Source: a virus. Taken from it: 52,639 nt of DNA. The notes under the pieces were generated by a model. That model did not search any database, was not told where the DNA came from, and saw only the letters and a list, made by a program, of their open reading frames with translations. Positions 1 through 6,268 of this stretch are shown one piece after another. The number at the start of each line of letters is the position of its first letter. The first letter of the stretch is position 1. Position numbers and translations under genes: made by a program. The stretch spans positions 1 to 52,639 of the IMG/VR virus record IMGVR_UViG_3300017740_000007. One strand, given 5' to 3'.

Positions 1-38
1 ACTACACTACCTCCGAACCATTCAACAATTTTTTTCAT
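1..38 (-). CDS. Small conserved-type phage protein, N-terminal part (continues at 52639)
   Basis: The first 12 codons of a leftward gene starting at ATG 38-36 (MKKIVEWFGGSV) run off the window. If the map is circular, the reading continues at 52639 in the same frame and ends at 52489, giving 62 residues with a C-terminal CFGCGS motif. The start overlaps the end of the amidase gene by 17 nt, as is usual for coupled genes in this block. Function is unknown. Considered alone, this start looks like the start of a Bacteroidota phage holin, but the joined protein has no membrane segment. Confidence 0.5.
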   Translation of the reverse strand, partial: MKKIVEWFGGSV

Positions 39-459
39 ATTCCATTTCGCTTATGTACCTATACTCTTCGGTAGCATCAAAACTTGGACAAGCTTTATTA
101 GCAAAATCTCTATGACCGTGCACGACACTATCAGTATGTATGGCTTTTAAAGTTAGTAATAAAGACTCAAGACTGTCCACTTGCTCTTGAGTTCTAGTAT
201 CTTTTGGTGTTTTGCCGTCAGACTCAACCCCCCCAATATAACAAATTCCCAAACTGCTTCTATTGTACTGTTTACAATGAGCACCGGGAACATTATCTTC
301 TCTACCTTTTTTAATTGTACCGTCTAGGTAAATGACGTAATGGTATCCTACATCTCTCCAACCTCTTCCGTTAACGTGCCAATCTTTTATTGTATCTATT
401 GTAATGTGTTGACCTTCACGAGTTGCAGAGCAATGTACTATGAGTTTATCAATCTTCAT
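22..459 (-). CDS. N-acetylmuramoyl-L-alanine amidase (T7-lysozyme-like endolysin)
   Basis: This 145-residue protein should cut the bond between N-acetylmuramic acid and L-alanine in host peptidoglycan at lysis. It is a full-length single-domain Amidase_2 / T7 lysozyme type enzyme. Zinc ligands can be read as His9 (LIVHCS), His116 and Cys124 in VVHGHRDFANKACPSFD. Lys122 sits where T7 lysozyme has Lys128, and Tyr39/Tyr41 lie where its active-site tyrosine is. There is no signal peptide, so release needs a holin or membrane damage. The neighbouring 59-residue membrane protein (449-628) overlaps its start by 11 nt and is the best local holin candidate. T7 lysozyme also inhibits T7 RNA polymerase, but no phage polymerase is seen here, so only the lytic role is supported. 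Confidence 0.93.
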   Translation of the reverse strand: MKIDKLIVHCSATREGQHITIDTIKDWHVNGRGWRDVGYHYVIYLDGTIKKGREDNVPGAHCKQYNRSSLGICYIGGVESDGKTPKDTRTQEQVDSLESLLLTLKAIHTDSVVHGHRDFANKACPSFDATEEYRYISEMEYEKNC

Positions 460-628
460 TTTTCTTTTTAGATTCTTTGTTTAGCAGGTACCACCTTTGT
501 GCCGTATACCCTACTGACAATATTAACAAAGTAATCTTTAATATCATATCTATATGCGACATCGAAATCGCAAGGGTACTTATATTCAATAAGTACATTT
601 TAATGTCACCCATCCAATTATTTATCAT
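449..628 (-). CDS. Small membrane protein next to the endolysin, holin candidate
   Basis: This 59-residue protein starts at ATG 628-626 and ends in TGA 451-449, overlapping the amidase start by 11 nt. Residues about 27-45 form one strongly hydrophobic segment (MILKITLLILSVGYT), followed by an aromatic residue pair and a Lys-rich tail (KESKKKNED). One membrane span with a short basic cytoplasmic tail and position directly before an endolysin fit a small holin or a holin-accessory protein. The N-terminal half also has weakly hydrophobic stretches. I recognise no family, so the holin role is inference from context and topology. Confidence 0.6.
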   Translation of the reverse strand: MINNWMGDIKMYLLNISTLAISMSHIDMILKITLLILSVGYTAQRWYLLNKESKKKNED

Positions 629-698
629 TACTAATGTAGTTATACATTATCGTTACGTCATCTGCCATTGTAGATGATTGTGTCCAAAATGTTTTCAT
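618..698 (-). CDS. Possible 26-residue peptide
   Basis: An open frame from ATG 698-696 to TAA 620-618 encodes 26 residues and overlaps the start of the next gene by 11 nt, in keeping with the tight packing of this block. It is in frame with the 735-1241 gene across that gene's TAA stop, so it could also be a readthrough tail or a chance frame. No family is recognised. Confidence 0.3.
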   Translation of the reverse strand: MKTFWTQSSTMADDVTIMYNYISNDK

Positions 699-734
699 AT
701 TCTTATCGATATAGCTATTCCTAATGTCTGCATA

Positions 735-1241
735 TTACCAAAGTGCTACAATGTTTTTTGCATCTGTATTAGTTGACCATACTTGTTTTACTTGAATAGG
801 TACAAATCCTACAGGCATATTTTTAAAGGTAACCTTAGTCCCTGTAATTAACGTAACAGTTAAATCTCCTGCATCCCCTACATATAATACACAACCATTA
901 TTAGCATCGTGTACTCCACTATACATAACACTAGCAGGATAAATAATATAACTATTACCTACGTTTAGCATAATGTTTGCATTTAAAGTAAGTTGGTCAG
1001 GGGTGTCAACAGATACAACTGTAGCGGCAGTTCCTAAAGTCATATTATATACTATGTCTCCGGGTTTCACACCTTTTCTTATAAAATCTGCAAGTCCATT
1101 TTTGTCAATTAATTTATCAACTTCTACTAGAGTAGTTGAACCTTCGATTTCATTTTCTTTTAATACGGGGTATGGGACATTAGCAACGTCTGAAGGTAAT
1201 ACACCTAATGCTTTATATCCTTGTAATTTTTGATAACTCAT
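735..1241 (-). CDS. Hypothetical protein, possibly a small virion (decoration-type) protein
   Basis: This 168-residue protein is rich in beta-type sequence: alternating hydrophobic and small polar residues, many Val, Thr and Gly. It has a start like that of several phage head-accessory proteins (YKALGVLPSDVANVPYP). Residues about 60-110 (KPGDIVYNMTLGTAATVVSV) repeat the pattern seen in this phage's other surface proteins, where a position described as GDxV precedes a beta-rich stretch. No signal peptide, membrane segment or catalytic motif is visible. It lies downstream of the small basic genes and upstream of the lysis genes in the late block. The decoration role is a guess. Confidence 0.7.
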   Translation of the reverse strand: MSYQKLQGYKALGVLPSDVANVPYPVLKENEIEGSTTLVEVDKLIDKNGLADFIRKGVKPGDIVYNMTLGTAATVVSVDTPDQLTLNANIMLNVGNSYIIYPASVMYSGVHDANNGCVLYVGDAGDLTVTLITGTKVTFKNMPVGFVPIQVKQVWSTNTDAKNIVALW

Positions 1242-1246
1242 ATCTA

Positions 1247-1402
1247 TTATTTTTTATAAGGAAATTTGTCGTTCAACATTCTTTTCCTTTTTCCACACCC
1301 ACAGTCTTTATTTAATGCTTTTGCTCCTGCATCAACAATTTTTTTGATTCCGGTTGCAGTTGTTATTTTCTCTATTGTATCTCCTAAACCTTTTGATTTC
1401 AT
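1247..1402 (-). CDS. 51-residue small protein with CGCG motif
   Basis: ATG 1402-1400 to TAA 1249-1247. The sequence starts KSKGLGDTIEKITTATGIKK and contains DCGCGKRKRMLN then FPY near the end. Small proteins with this plan (GLGDTIEKIT, then CGC, then LN..FPY) are familiar from Bacteroidota phages, where their function is unknown. The closely spaced cysteines could hold a metal ion or sit in a protein complex. Its start overlaps the stop of the preceding gene by 4 nt (ATGA), so the two are probably translated together. Confidence 0.72.
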   Translation of the reverse strand: MKSKGLGDTIEKITTATGIKKIVDAGAKALNKDCGCGKRKRMLNDKFPYKK

Positions 1403-1548
1403 TTTGATTCTTTTTTACACATACATTGTGCGACAGGACATTCGTTTACGTCAATGATTAATTTTGAAATTAACCAATTCCATTTACAACAAAGTTTACA
1501 CCAAACCTTTTGCATCCACATTCCTAACCTTACCAATAACTTACCCAT
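1399..1548 (-). CDS. 49-residue cysteine-rich microprotein
   Basis: ATG 1548-1546 to TGA 1401-1399, ending in an ATGA overlap with the next gene. The protein has seven possible metal or disulfide residues in a short space: a Cys-x-x-Cys-Cys cluster around residues 17-21, Cys36, and a Cys-x-Cys at 42-44. Trp residues lie between these positions. Its N-terminus is amphipathic (MGKLLVRLGMWMQKVW). It is too short for a known zinc-finger assignment. Together with the adjacent CGCG protein it forms a pair of cysteine-rich microproteins. Confidence 0.6.
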   Translation of the reverse strand: MGKLLVRLGMWMQKVWCKLCCKWNWLISKLIIDVNECPVAQCMCKKESK

Positions 1549-1549
1549 C

Positions 1550-1750
1550 TTAAAAGTTATGTTTTACAACTTTAAGATTGTTGTTATGGTAACATCCTTG
1601 TGCAGAAGACTTGTTTCCTGAGTATGCTCTTTTACCTGAAGCTTTCTCCATCCCTTTAGATTCATCTCTACGAGATTTTAGTGATTGAGACTTCTTTCCG
1701 TTTCTTGCTCCTAAAGACTCATTGAGTCTTGAATTATATCCTTGTTTCAT
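1550..1750 (-). CDS. Small basic protein, 66 residues
   Basis: This Lys/Arg/Ser-rich protein has no hydrophobic core and is probably disordered. It begins MKQGYNSRLNESLGARNG and contains SRRDESKGMEKASGKRAYSG. Short proteins with the sequence plan GYN-R-LDESLG-R followed by RRDESKG occur in many Bacteroidota phages without a known role. A TAnnTTTG-type promoter box lies at 1771-1778, about 20 nt before its start. Confidence 0.7.
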   Translation of the reverse strand: MKQGYNSRLNESLGARNGKKSQSLKSRRDESKGMEKASGKRAYSGNKSSAQGCYHNNNLKVVKHNF

Positions 1751-1770
1751 TTTTAAATATTTTTATTCTA

Positions 1771-1778
1771 CAAATATA
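1771..1778 (-). promoter_or_regulatory. Bacteroidota-type -7 box
   Basis: On the minus strand the sequence reads TATATTTG, a perfect TAnnTTTG, in the 28-nt gap between the 97-residue and 66-residue genes, placing a transcription start about 15 nt before ATG 1750. No clear TTTG -33 element was seen. Confidence 0.45.
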
Positions 1779-2072
1779 CTAATATTTTCCTTGTCTATTT
1801 TTTGGTGAAGATTTTGTAGAACCACCCTTACCTGCCCATAGTTTTTTACAACTCCAATACCTAGCGGTTAGTTTAGACTTAGCAGTTCCGCACTTATGTC
1901 TAGCCTTAAAAGACTTTCTTGCAGCAGAAGAATAATTGTGACCGTAACCCTTTGCTCCAAAATGAATTAGCTTTTCTTTTCCATTCTCACAAGCCTTAAC
2001 CATTTTCTTTTTTCCGGGTCTCGTACTCGGTCTTACCGAATTACACTTCATATTTTTTTTACTTACTGCCAT
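1779..2072 (-). CDS. Small basic protein of a family shared by phages and algal viruses
   Basis: This 97-residue, strongly basic protein contains the conserved run KKKMVKACENGKEKLIHFG, then GYGHNYSSAARKSFKARHKC, then KLTARYWSCKKLW. I know this pattern (HFG, then RKSFRARH.C, then ARYWSC) from phages and large algal DNA viruses as a domain of unknown function, I believe DUF6321. Two Cys and two His in the core (HKC and WSC) could bind a metal. Nucleic-acid binding would fit the charge but is not shown. It follows a coupled group of similar tiny basic genes. Confidence 0.75.
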   Translation of the reverse strand: MAVSKKNMKCNSVRPSTRPGKKKMVKACENGKEKLIHFGAKGYGHNYSSAARKSFKARHKCGTAKSKLTARYWSCKKLWAGKGGSTKSSPKNRQGKY

Positions 2073-2211
2073 CTCTTTTATTTAATGAAGCCATTAGTTT
2101 TTTTAATTCTTTATAATTTTTCACCCAATCACTAGGAAGTCGGTTTCTATTATATTGGTCTACAAACCAAGCATTATCTCTTTTATCTTCTTTTTTTACT
2201 ATGTGCTGCAC
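2059..2211 (-). CDS. Possible 50-residue protein
   Basis: Reads from a GTG at 2211-2209 to TAA 2061-2059, filling the gap between two flanking genes. It overlaps the upstream gene by 29 nt and the downstream gene by 14 nt. The sequence has a protein-like core (NAWFVDQYNRNRLPSDW, then NYKELKKLM) with well-placed aromatic residues. The GTG start and lack of a known family keep confidence modest. Confidence 0.5.
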   Translation of the reverse strand: MQHIVKKEDKRDNAWFVDQYNRNRLPSDWVKNYKELKKLMASLNKRDGSK

Positions 2212-2455
2212 TTTTAATTAACCTTTCTTCCATTTTAGCAACCTTTATTTTAAGGTTGGTGTTTTCTATAATTAGTTCTTCTATCTTTAATTCTAATGAA
2301 TCAATCTTATCTTTCAACTCTGTAATTATCTTTAAAGATAATTTGTCAAGCTTATCTCCTTCTCTTTCATTTTGGTCCATCTTCTTTTTTATAATCGACC
2401 ATATTTCTTTTACACCGAAAGCAGATAATAATGCTATGAGTAATCCGTCTTCCAC
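2183..2455 (-). CDS. Small membrane-anchored coiled-coil protein
   Basis: This 90-residue protein has a hydrophobic N-terminus (residues 4-22, GLLIALLSAFGVKEIWSII). A long heptad-patterned coiled coil follows (about 35-80, with regular Leu and Ile in LSLKIITELKDKIDSLELK) and a basic tail. The start is GTG 2455-2453, overlapping the upstream stop as TAGTG. A spanin-like or holin-associated role would fit a membrane anchor plus coiled coil near lysis genes, but no family is recognised. Confidence 0.68.
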   Translation of the reverse strand: MEDGLLIALLSAFGVKEIWSIIKKKMDQNEREGDKLDKLSLKIITELKDKIDSLELKIEELIIENTNLKIKVAKMEERLIKSAAHSKKRR

Positions 2456-2697
2456 TATGCGTTTCTAACCTTTGCTTTCTTGGTATTAGATACGAATTGC
2501 TTAGAGAACCCTCCTTCTCTTTTTTTCTTTCTAGCAGTAGCTGCTCTTTCAGATTTACTTAATGATTTAGCTTTAGCTAATGGTAAACATCTGTCAGGAT
2601 TTTTTTTATTTTTACTTGTACCACAAGCACCTAAGATTGAACCATCAGTTCCAATCCTTACCCACTTCTGCTCTCTCCACTTCTTTAACTCACCCAT
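2455..2697 (-). CDS. DUF5872-like small basic protein
   Basis: This 80-residue protein matches the pattern of a domain found in phages and algal viruses: KKWREQKWVRIGTDGSILGA, then ACGTSKNKKNPDRCLPLAKA, then SKSERAATARKKKREG. The order W, then CG, then P.C.P.AKA, then a Lys/Arg-rich helix is what I associate with DUF5872. The two cysteines flanking NKKNPDR may bind metal. The start overlaps the upstream stop as TAATG. Function is unknown; high charge suggests contact with nucleic acid. Confidence 0.78.
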   Translation of the reverse strand: MGELKKWREQKWVRIGTDGSILGACGTSKNKKNPDRCLPLAKAKSLSKSERAATARKKKREGGFSKQFVSNTKKAKVRNA

Positions 2698-2855
2698 TAC
2701 TTCTTTTTTCCTTTTGCACCCTTAGCATAGTTAGGGTCTTTACAATATTTACTTGCTGCCATATTAGCATAAGCAGATGGATATTTATCAAAAGTTCTTT
2801 TTGCCCAAGCTATACCTTTAGAACAAATCTTATTTCTTTTTTTTAATTTACTCAT
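2697..2855 (-). CDS. 52-residue small basic protein
   Basis: ATG 2855-2853 to TAA 2699-2697, coupled at both ends (ATGA upstream, TAATG downstream). The core KRTFDKYPSAYANMAASKYC follows KICSKGIAWA. This plan (C-KG, aromatic, YPSAYAN..A...C) recurs in many marine phages as an uncharacterised small protein. Cys11 and Cys38 might pair or bind metal. Confidence 0.72.
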   Translation of the reverse strand: MSKLKKRNKICSKGIAWAKRTFDKYPSAYANMAASKYCKDPNYAKGAKGKKK

Positions 2856-2974
2856 CTTCCTTGTCCTCTATATTTTTTCTTATACTTGACTTGACCTTTA
2901 CTAGCATTCTTATTATGAGAATGAGATTTTCTTTTAGTCTTAGTATATGTTGATACGTTAGCTTTTCTAGCCAT
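2852..2974 (-). CDS. 40-residue Lys/Arg-rich peptide
   Basis: ATG 2974-2972 to TGA 2854-2852. Nearly half of the residues are Lys, Arg or His (for example KTKRKSHSHNKNASKGQ) and no hydrophobic core exists, so the product is likely disordered and may bind nucleic acid. Both ends overlap neighbouring genes in the coupled style of this cluster, which is the main support that it is translated. Confidence 0.58.
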   Translation of the reverse strand: MARKANVSTYTKTKRKSHSHNKNASKGQVKYKKKYRGQGR

Positions 2975-3102
2975 TACTTTTTATTTCCGCATTTAACATA
3001 TATACTATTTGCAATTTGTTTGTTAGATGGTAATCCAAATTTTTCAGGTTTACCCTTCATAACTTTGTTTGCTGCCGTAAAGTATGGTTTTAAATTTTTC
3101 AT
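2974..3102 (-). CDS. 42-residue small protein
   Basis: ATG 3102-3100 to TAA 2976-2974. The sequence MKNLKPYFTAANKVMKGKPE followed by FGLPSNKQIANSIYVKCGNK is basic and has one cysteine near the end. It overlaps the stop of the upstream gene and the start of the downstream gene as TAATG, so translation by re-initiation is likely. No family is recognised. Confidence 0.6.
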   Translation of the reverse strand: MKNLKPYFTAANKVMKGKPEKFGLPSNKQIANSIYVKCGNKK

Positions 3103-3407
3103 TATGCTCTGTAGCTTCTGCCTTTTTTCTTTCTTGCCATACGAGTTCTTGTCTTACCTAAACCTGTTCCTCCAAATGCTAACTTACTACCGCTTGAAGT
3201 TCTTCTCTCTCCATTTGGTTTCTTTTCCCATTTAACTACATCGTTATTTTTGAAAGTACTTAAATCTGTAGTAGCCTTCTTAAGTTTCTCTGCTCTTGCT
3301 TTTGCTTTTTCAGCATTAGTCTTTTTATCAGACTCAGCAGCTTTATCTATCTTGGCTTTAGCTTGACAGTCTTTTAGTTTTTTTCCGGTTAATCCTTCAC
3401 AACTCAT
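3102..3407 (-). CDS. Small basic protein heading the leftward tiny-gene cluster
   Basis: This 101-residue, Lys-rich protein begins MSCEGLTGKKLKDCQAKAKI and continues as a long charged helix (residues about 15-50). A Gly/Lys/Arg-rich end contains GGTGLGKTRTRMARKKKGRS. The GxGLGKT stretch resembles a P-loop only by chance; there is no surrounding ATPase fold. It is the first gene after a TAnnTTTG box (3436-3443), so it probably leads the transcript carrying the next five overlapping genes. Confidence 0.65.
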   Translation of the reverse strand: MSCEGLTGKKLKDCQAKAKIDKAAESDKKTNAEKAKARAEKLKKATTDLSTFKNNDVVKWEKKPNGERRTSSGSKLAFGGTGLGKTRTRMARKKKGRSYRA

Positions 3408-3424
3408 ATCGAAATATTTATTAT

Positions 3425-3432
3425 TATCTTTG
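3425..3432 (+). promoter_or_regulatory. Rightward -7 box for the winged-helix gene
   Basis: TATCTTTG fits the Bacteroidota TAnnTTTG box and lies 25 nt before ATG 3458. It is only three bases from a second, leftward box, so the two promoters are back to back. Confidence 0.5.
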
Positions 3433-3435
3433 CTA

Positions 3436-3443
3436 CAAAGATA
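3436..3443 (-). promoter_or_regulatory. Leftward -7 box for the tiny-gene cluster
   Basis: The minus strand reads TATCTTTG, 28 nt upstream of ATG 3407. RNA polymerase could hardly use this and the divergent box at 3425-3432 at the same time. Confidence 0.5.
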
Positions 3444-3457
3444 TTAAATTTAATTGA

Positions 3458-3889
3458 ATGCCTGATTACTTGAAATATTGGAAGGTTGTTCGATATTACA
3501 TTAAGTCAAAATACGATTTAACTACCGCAGATTTAGATATGCTTATGTTTCTCAAGTCTGAGAAATACTTTAGCAAAGATGACTTTGATGAGTTCAATGA
3601 ACTACTTAGTTGGGATAAGAATAGGTTTGAAAGTTTAAGAGAGAGGGGATGGATAGAAGTGTTTAGAAAACGACACGGTAAAAAGAAAGCTATATACCAA
3701 CTCTCATATAAAGCAGCTAGAGTTATATCATCCGTTTATAAAAAACTAGAGGGTGAGGAAATATCTGAATCTAAATCAAACAATCCTCTCTTCCTAAAAA
3801 ACATAGGGTATATGGATACCGTGTTTAGGAATTATATAAAAAAGTTAAACAAGGCTATAAGACAACAACGACATCTCTCTCAGAAATAA
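3458..3889 (+). CDS. Winged-helix DNA-binding protein, candidate transcription regulator
   Basis: This 143-residue protein has the layout of a winged-helix (MarR/replication-initiator type) domain. Its N-terminal helix is YLKYWKVVRYYIKSKYDLT. Helices 2-3 follow around residues 22-60 (ADLDMLMFLKSEKYFSKDDF, LLSWDKNRFESLRERGWIEV). A beta-wing is marked by FRKRHGKKKAIYQLSYKA, and a basic C-terminal helix ends the protein. I know this sequence type from Bacteroidota phages, usually annotated as a regulator or hypothetical protein. It is the only rightward protein gene inside the leftward block and starts from a promoter back to back with the tiny-gene cluster. Its end overlaps groES tail to tail by 35 nt. 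A role in switching late genes is inference. Confidence 0.75.
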   Translation: MPDYLKYWKVVRYYIKSKYDLTTADLDMLMFLKSEKYFSKDDFDEFNELLSWDKNRFESLRERGWIEVFRKRHGKKKAIYQLSYKAARVISSVYKKLEGEEISESKSNNPLFLKNIGYMDTVFRNYIKKLNKAIRQQRHLSQK

Positions 3890-4112
3890 CCGTATAGGTT
3901 TCTTCTTTAATTATCAATGTGTAACCTGCTCTTGAATCATAAAATATAATATCATCTGAATCAATAACACTTACATCAGTTCCGGGTGCTATTACTTTAC
4001 CTTTCTTATATCTAATGTTACTTGTGTCTTCCGCAGAAAGTAATAGACCTGATTCAGTCTTTACTTCTTCTTTGATTTCTTTTATTAAGATGTACTTACC
4101 TATTGGCTTCAT
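3855..4112 (-). CDS. groES: GroES-like co-chaperonin
   Basis: This 85-residue protein is the lid of the chaperonin cage encoded just upstream. GroES features are visible in order: the N-terminal strand IGKYILIKEI, the mobile loop that docks to GroEL with SGLLLS at residues 21-26 (in place of the Escherichia coli GGIVL type), KKGKVIAPG, a DDIIFYD stretch, and the C-terminal EETYTVISERDVVVVL. Length is slightly below the usual 95-97 because the roof loop is short. It is the last gene of the groEL transcript, the reverse of the usual cellular order, with a 53-codon gene between. A second, doubled GroES-like protein is encoded at 51917-52480. Confidence 0.9.
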   Translation of the reverse strand: MKPIGKYILIKEIKEEVKTESGLLLSAEDTSNIRYKKGKVIAPGTDVSVIDSDDIIFYDSRAGYTLIIKEETYTVISERDVVVVL

Positions 4113-4257
4113 TATGTGTTCTCTGTTTTTTAGTTAGGTACTTATCTTCTTTTAAGTCCTTAATATAGAATCCTTTATTTTTTAACAACTTGATTGCTTT
4201 CTCAATCTTTCGTTGTTCTTGTCTATAGTGTTCAAATATTTGATTATAAATTGGCAT
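4096..4257 (-). CDS. 53-residue protein between groEL and groES
   Basis: ATG 4257-4255 to TAA 4098-4096, starting 16 nt after the groEL stop and overlapping the groES start by 17 nt. The sequence is a charged helical protein (HYRQEQRKIEKAIKLLKNKG followed by FYIKDLKEDKY). Its place inside the chaperonin operon and overlap with groES argue that it is translated. No family is recognised. Confidence 0.6.
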   Translation of the reverse strand: MPIYNQIFEHYRQEQRKIEKAIKLLKNKGFYIKDLKEDKYLTKKQRTHNEANR

Positions 4258-4272
4258 TGTATTAGTTTTAAA

Positions 4273-5868
4273 TTAATTTTTATCCTCGTAAGTCCTAGCC
4301 ATAGTTATAATAGCATTGGTAGAAAGAATTGTTACTGCTACAGACACTGCGTTCTGCAATGCCGACTTAGTTACTTTTAACGGGTCAATAACACCCAACT
4401 TATACATATCTCCCCACTTGCCTTCTTTTACATCGAACCCATTGTTGTATCCGATTTTGTTTATTTCAACAGAAGCCTCATATTGACCTTCATATTTTAT
4501 TCCTGCGTTCTCCCATATTTGTTTTAAAGGAGCACGAAGTGCTCTCGCTAAAATTTGTTTAGCTACAGTATCATCACCTATATTATAGGATTCCTGCATT
4601 AAAGCTGAACCACCACCCGGAAGTATACCTTCTTCTAAAGCTGAGCGTACTGCACATACTGCATCATCAATCCTATCATAAAGTTCTTTTTGTTCTAGGT
4701 CAGTTTGACCTCCAACATAAATAACACCTACACCACCTGTGAGTGTTGCAATCCTTGATAGTATAAACTCTGCATTGTTTTTATCTGATTCTCTTTTGTG
4801 TGCTTCTTTTAATTCTTTAATTCTTTTATAGATTTCGCCATCTCCAATAACATCATCTTTAATGATGACGGTTGAGTCACGACCAACTATCACCTTAGCA
4901 CAGTGACCCAAATCTTCTAACGTCATCAAGCTTAAATCATCACCGGTCTTTTCACTATAGTAAGTGGCACCAACACTTAAAGCAATGTCTTGCATTAGTT
5001 CGTGTTGTTTGTATCCAAATGATGGGGGTCCAATAGTACAAAGCTTTAATCCGTTCTTCATTACATTCGCAGCTAGAGTGTTTGTTACATTAGCTGAGGT
5101 TGGTGCAATAATTAATAATCTTTTGTTTTCTGAGATTACAGGTTTTAAAACATTCTCTATGTGTAGTAGGTTTTCAATAGGTGCATCACTAACTAGGATA
5201 TAACAATCTTCTAGTATACACTCATCTTTCTTTTGGTTGTTTACAAACAAAGGTGATTCATAACCTCTTTCAACCTTTAGTCCATTTGTAGATTCATAAT
5301 ATGTTTCTGATGTTTGAGACCTATCAATAGTAACCAATCCGTTTATACCTACCTTTTTATATACGTCTGATATAATAGCACCCAACTCTTTATCGTTGTT
5401 TGCTGATATAGTAGCAACGTCTTTTAATTTTTTTTGTGTAACTTTTGTCGATTTCTTTTTTAAGTTATCGCATACAGTTTCTGTTAGAGAAACTAATTCT
5501 CTTAATACTGATGTTTTATTTTCAGTTATAAGTTCTGCACCTGCTTTGACTAAAGCTTCTGTAAGAACAATTGCAGTTGTGGTTCCATCACCTGCTGAGG
5601 TTGCAGTTCTTTCTGCTGCCTCTTTCATCATCTTCACCGCAAGGTGCTCGGTGGGGTCTATAAGTGCAACTGACTTTGCAACTGTTACTCCGTCTTTAGT
5701 AACTGTTATTCCGTGTGTGTGTTGTGGGGATTCTATTAGAACGGTTTGACCGGCAGGTCCTAGTGTAGACTTTACTGCAGAAGATAATGTTTCAATTCCT
5801 TTGTATAATTTCTTTCTACCCTCTTCATCGAACAATAAGTTCTTTGGAGTATATCCTATATTAGACAT
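4273..5868 (-). CDS. groEL: GroEL-like 60 kDa chaperonin
   Basis: This 531-residue group I chaperonin, close to full length, should form the ATP-driven cage for folding virion proteins with the phage GroES. ATP-site residues are present: TKDG with Asp59, GDGTTT at 93-98, Asp402 at the place of E. coli Asp398 (YDRIDDAVCAVRSAL), and GILPGGGSAL. The apical domain keeps substrate-binding landmarks (VERGYESPLFVNN, LLIIAPTSANV, GPPSFGYKQHELMQDIA). The usual GGM-repeat tail is missing; the protein ends ITMARTYEDKN. Phage GroELs are uncommon but known. It heads a transcript with a 53-codon gene and groES, behind a TATCTTTG box at 5892-5899. Confidence 0.96.
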   Translation of the reverse strand: MSNIGYTPKNLLFDEEGRKKLYKGIETLSSAVKSTLGPAGQTVLIESPQHTHGITVTKDGVTVAKSVALIDPTEHLAVKMMKEAAERTATSAGDGTTTAIVLTEALVKAGAELITENKTSVLRELVSLTETVCDNLKKKSTKVTQKKLKDVATISANNDKELGAIISDVYKKVGINGLVTIDRSQTSETYYESTNGLKVERGYESPLFVNNQKKDECILEDCYILVSDAPIENLLHIENVLKPVISENKRLLIIAPTSANVTNTLAANVMKNGLKLCTIGPPSFGYKQHELMQDIALSVGATYYSEKTGDDLSLMTLEDLGHCAKVIVGRDSTVIIKDDVIGDGEIYKRIKELKEAHKRESDKNNAEFILSRIATLTGGVGVIYVGGQTDLEQKELYDRIDDAVCAVRSALEEGILPGGGSALMQESYNIGDDTVAKQILARALRAPLKQIWENAGIKYEGQYEASVEINKIGYNNGFDVKEGKWGDMYKLGVIDPLKVTKSALQNAVSVAVTILSTNAIITMARTYEDKN

Positions 5869-5891
5869 ATTGTATTTAATTTAAGTTTGCT

Positions 5892-5899
5892 CAAAGATA
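5892..5899 (-). promoter_or_regulatory. Leftward -7 box for groEL
   Basis: The minus strand reads TATCTTTG, 24 nt upstream of the groEL ATG, a perfect TAnnTTTG box. No TTTG was found at the matching -33 position, so the upstream element may be weak or activator-dependent. Confidence 0.5.
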
Positions 5900-6132
5900 C
5901 GAATTTATTTTATCTTAGCCTTATTATTCTTTATGTTTAACTTTCGTCTAAATTACAATATTGCAATAATTCTCTTTCTATATAGTAGTAGTAGTAGTAT
6001 TGAGACTTTAATATACTCTATCTATGATAGACTATTTTTTAACATTTCAACATAAAAAAAGATAAAGTATTAGTAATCAGTAAGTTAGAAAAAATAAAAT
6101 AACATATAAAATAACATTGATATGTTGAATAT
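5900..6132. other. Intergenic spacer between groEL and the tRNA gene
   Basis: No convincing gene. The stretch is extremely AT-rich and holds a short trinucleotide run (five GTA units near 5985-5999), an inverted repeat around CAATATTG (5952-5959) and an A-rich run near 6052-6062. It should contain the rightward start for the tRNA, but no clear promoter box could be chosen. Confidence 0.5.
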
Positions 6133-6206
6133 GCACCTATAGCTTAATTGGATAAAGCAACTGCCTTCTAAGCAGTAGAGTCTAGGTTCGAGTCCTAGTA
6201 GGTGTA
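6133..6206 (+). tRNA. tRNA-Arg (anticodon TCT)
   Basis: A full cloverleaf can be drawn over 74 nt. The acceptor stem is GCACCTA with TAGGTGT, with a G-U first pair and A as discriminator base. The anticodon arm is ACTGC-CTTCTAA-GCAGT and the T arm CTAGG-TTCGAGT-CCTAG. The anticodon TCT reads AGA, a codon used heavily in this AT-rich genome, so the tRNA probably supports phage translation. CCA is not encoded. It lies on the plus strand against the leftward late genes, and its 3' end abuts a leftward terminator. Confidence 0.95.
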
Positions 6207-6207
6207 C

Positions 6208-6237
6208 AAAAAAAAAGAGACGGTAATCAGCCGTCTC
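6208..6237 (-). terminator. Rho-independent terminator for the 64-residue gene
   Basis: On the minus strand a perfect 7-bp stem (GAGACGG / CCGTCTC, 7-nt loop) is followed by nine U residues. It lies just after the 6269-6463 gene and directly beside the tRNA 3' end, insulating the two. Confidence 0.85.
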
Positions 6238-6268
6238 CTTCCCTATCAATCAATCAAATCAAAATCAA

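Noticed and set aside
3102-3407. P-loop ATPase from GGTGLGKT in the 101-residue protein
   Set aside because: No Walker B or ATPase fold around it; the stretch lies in a disordered basic tail.
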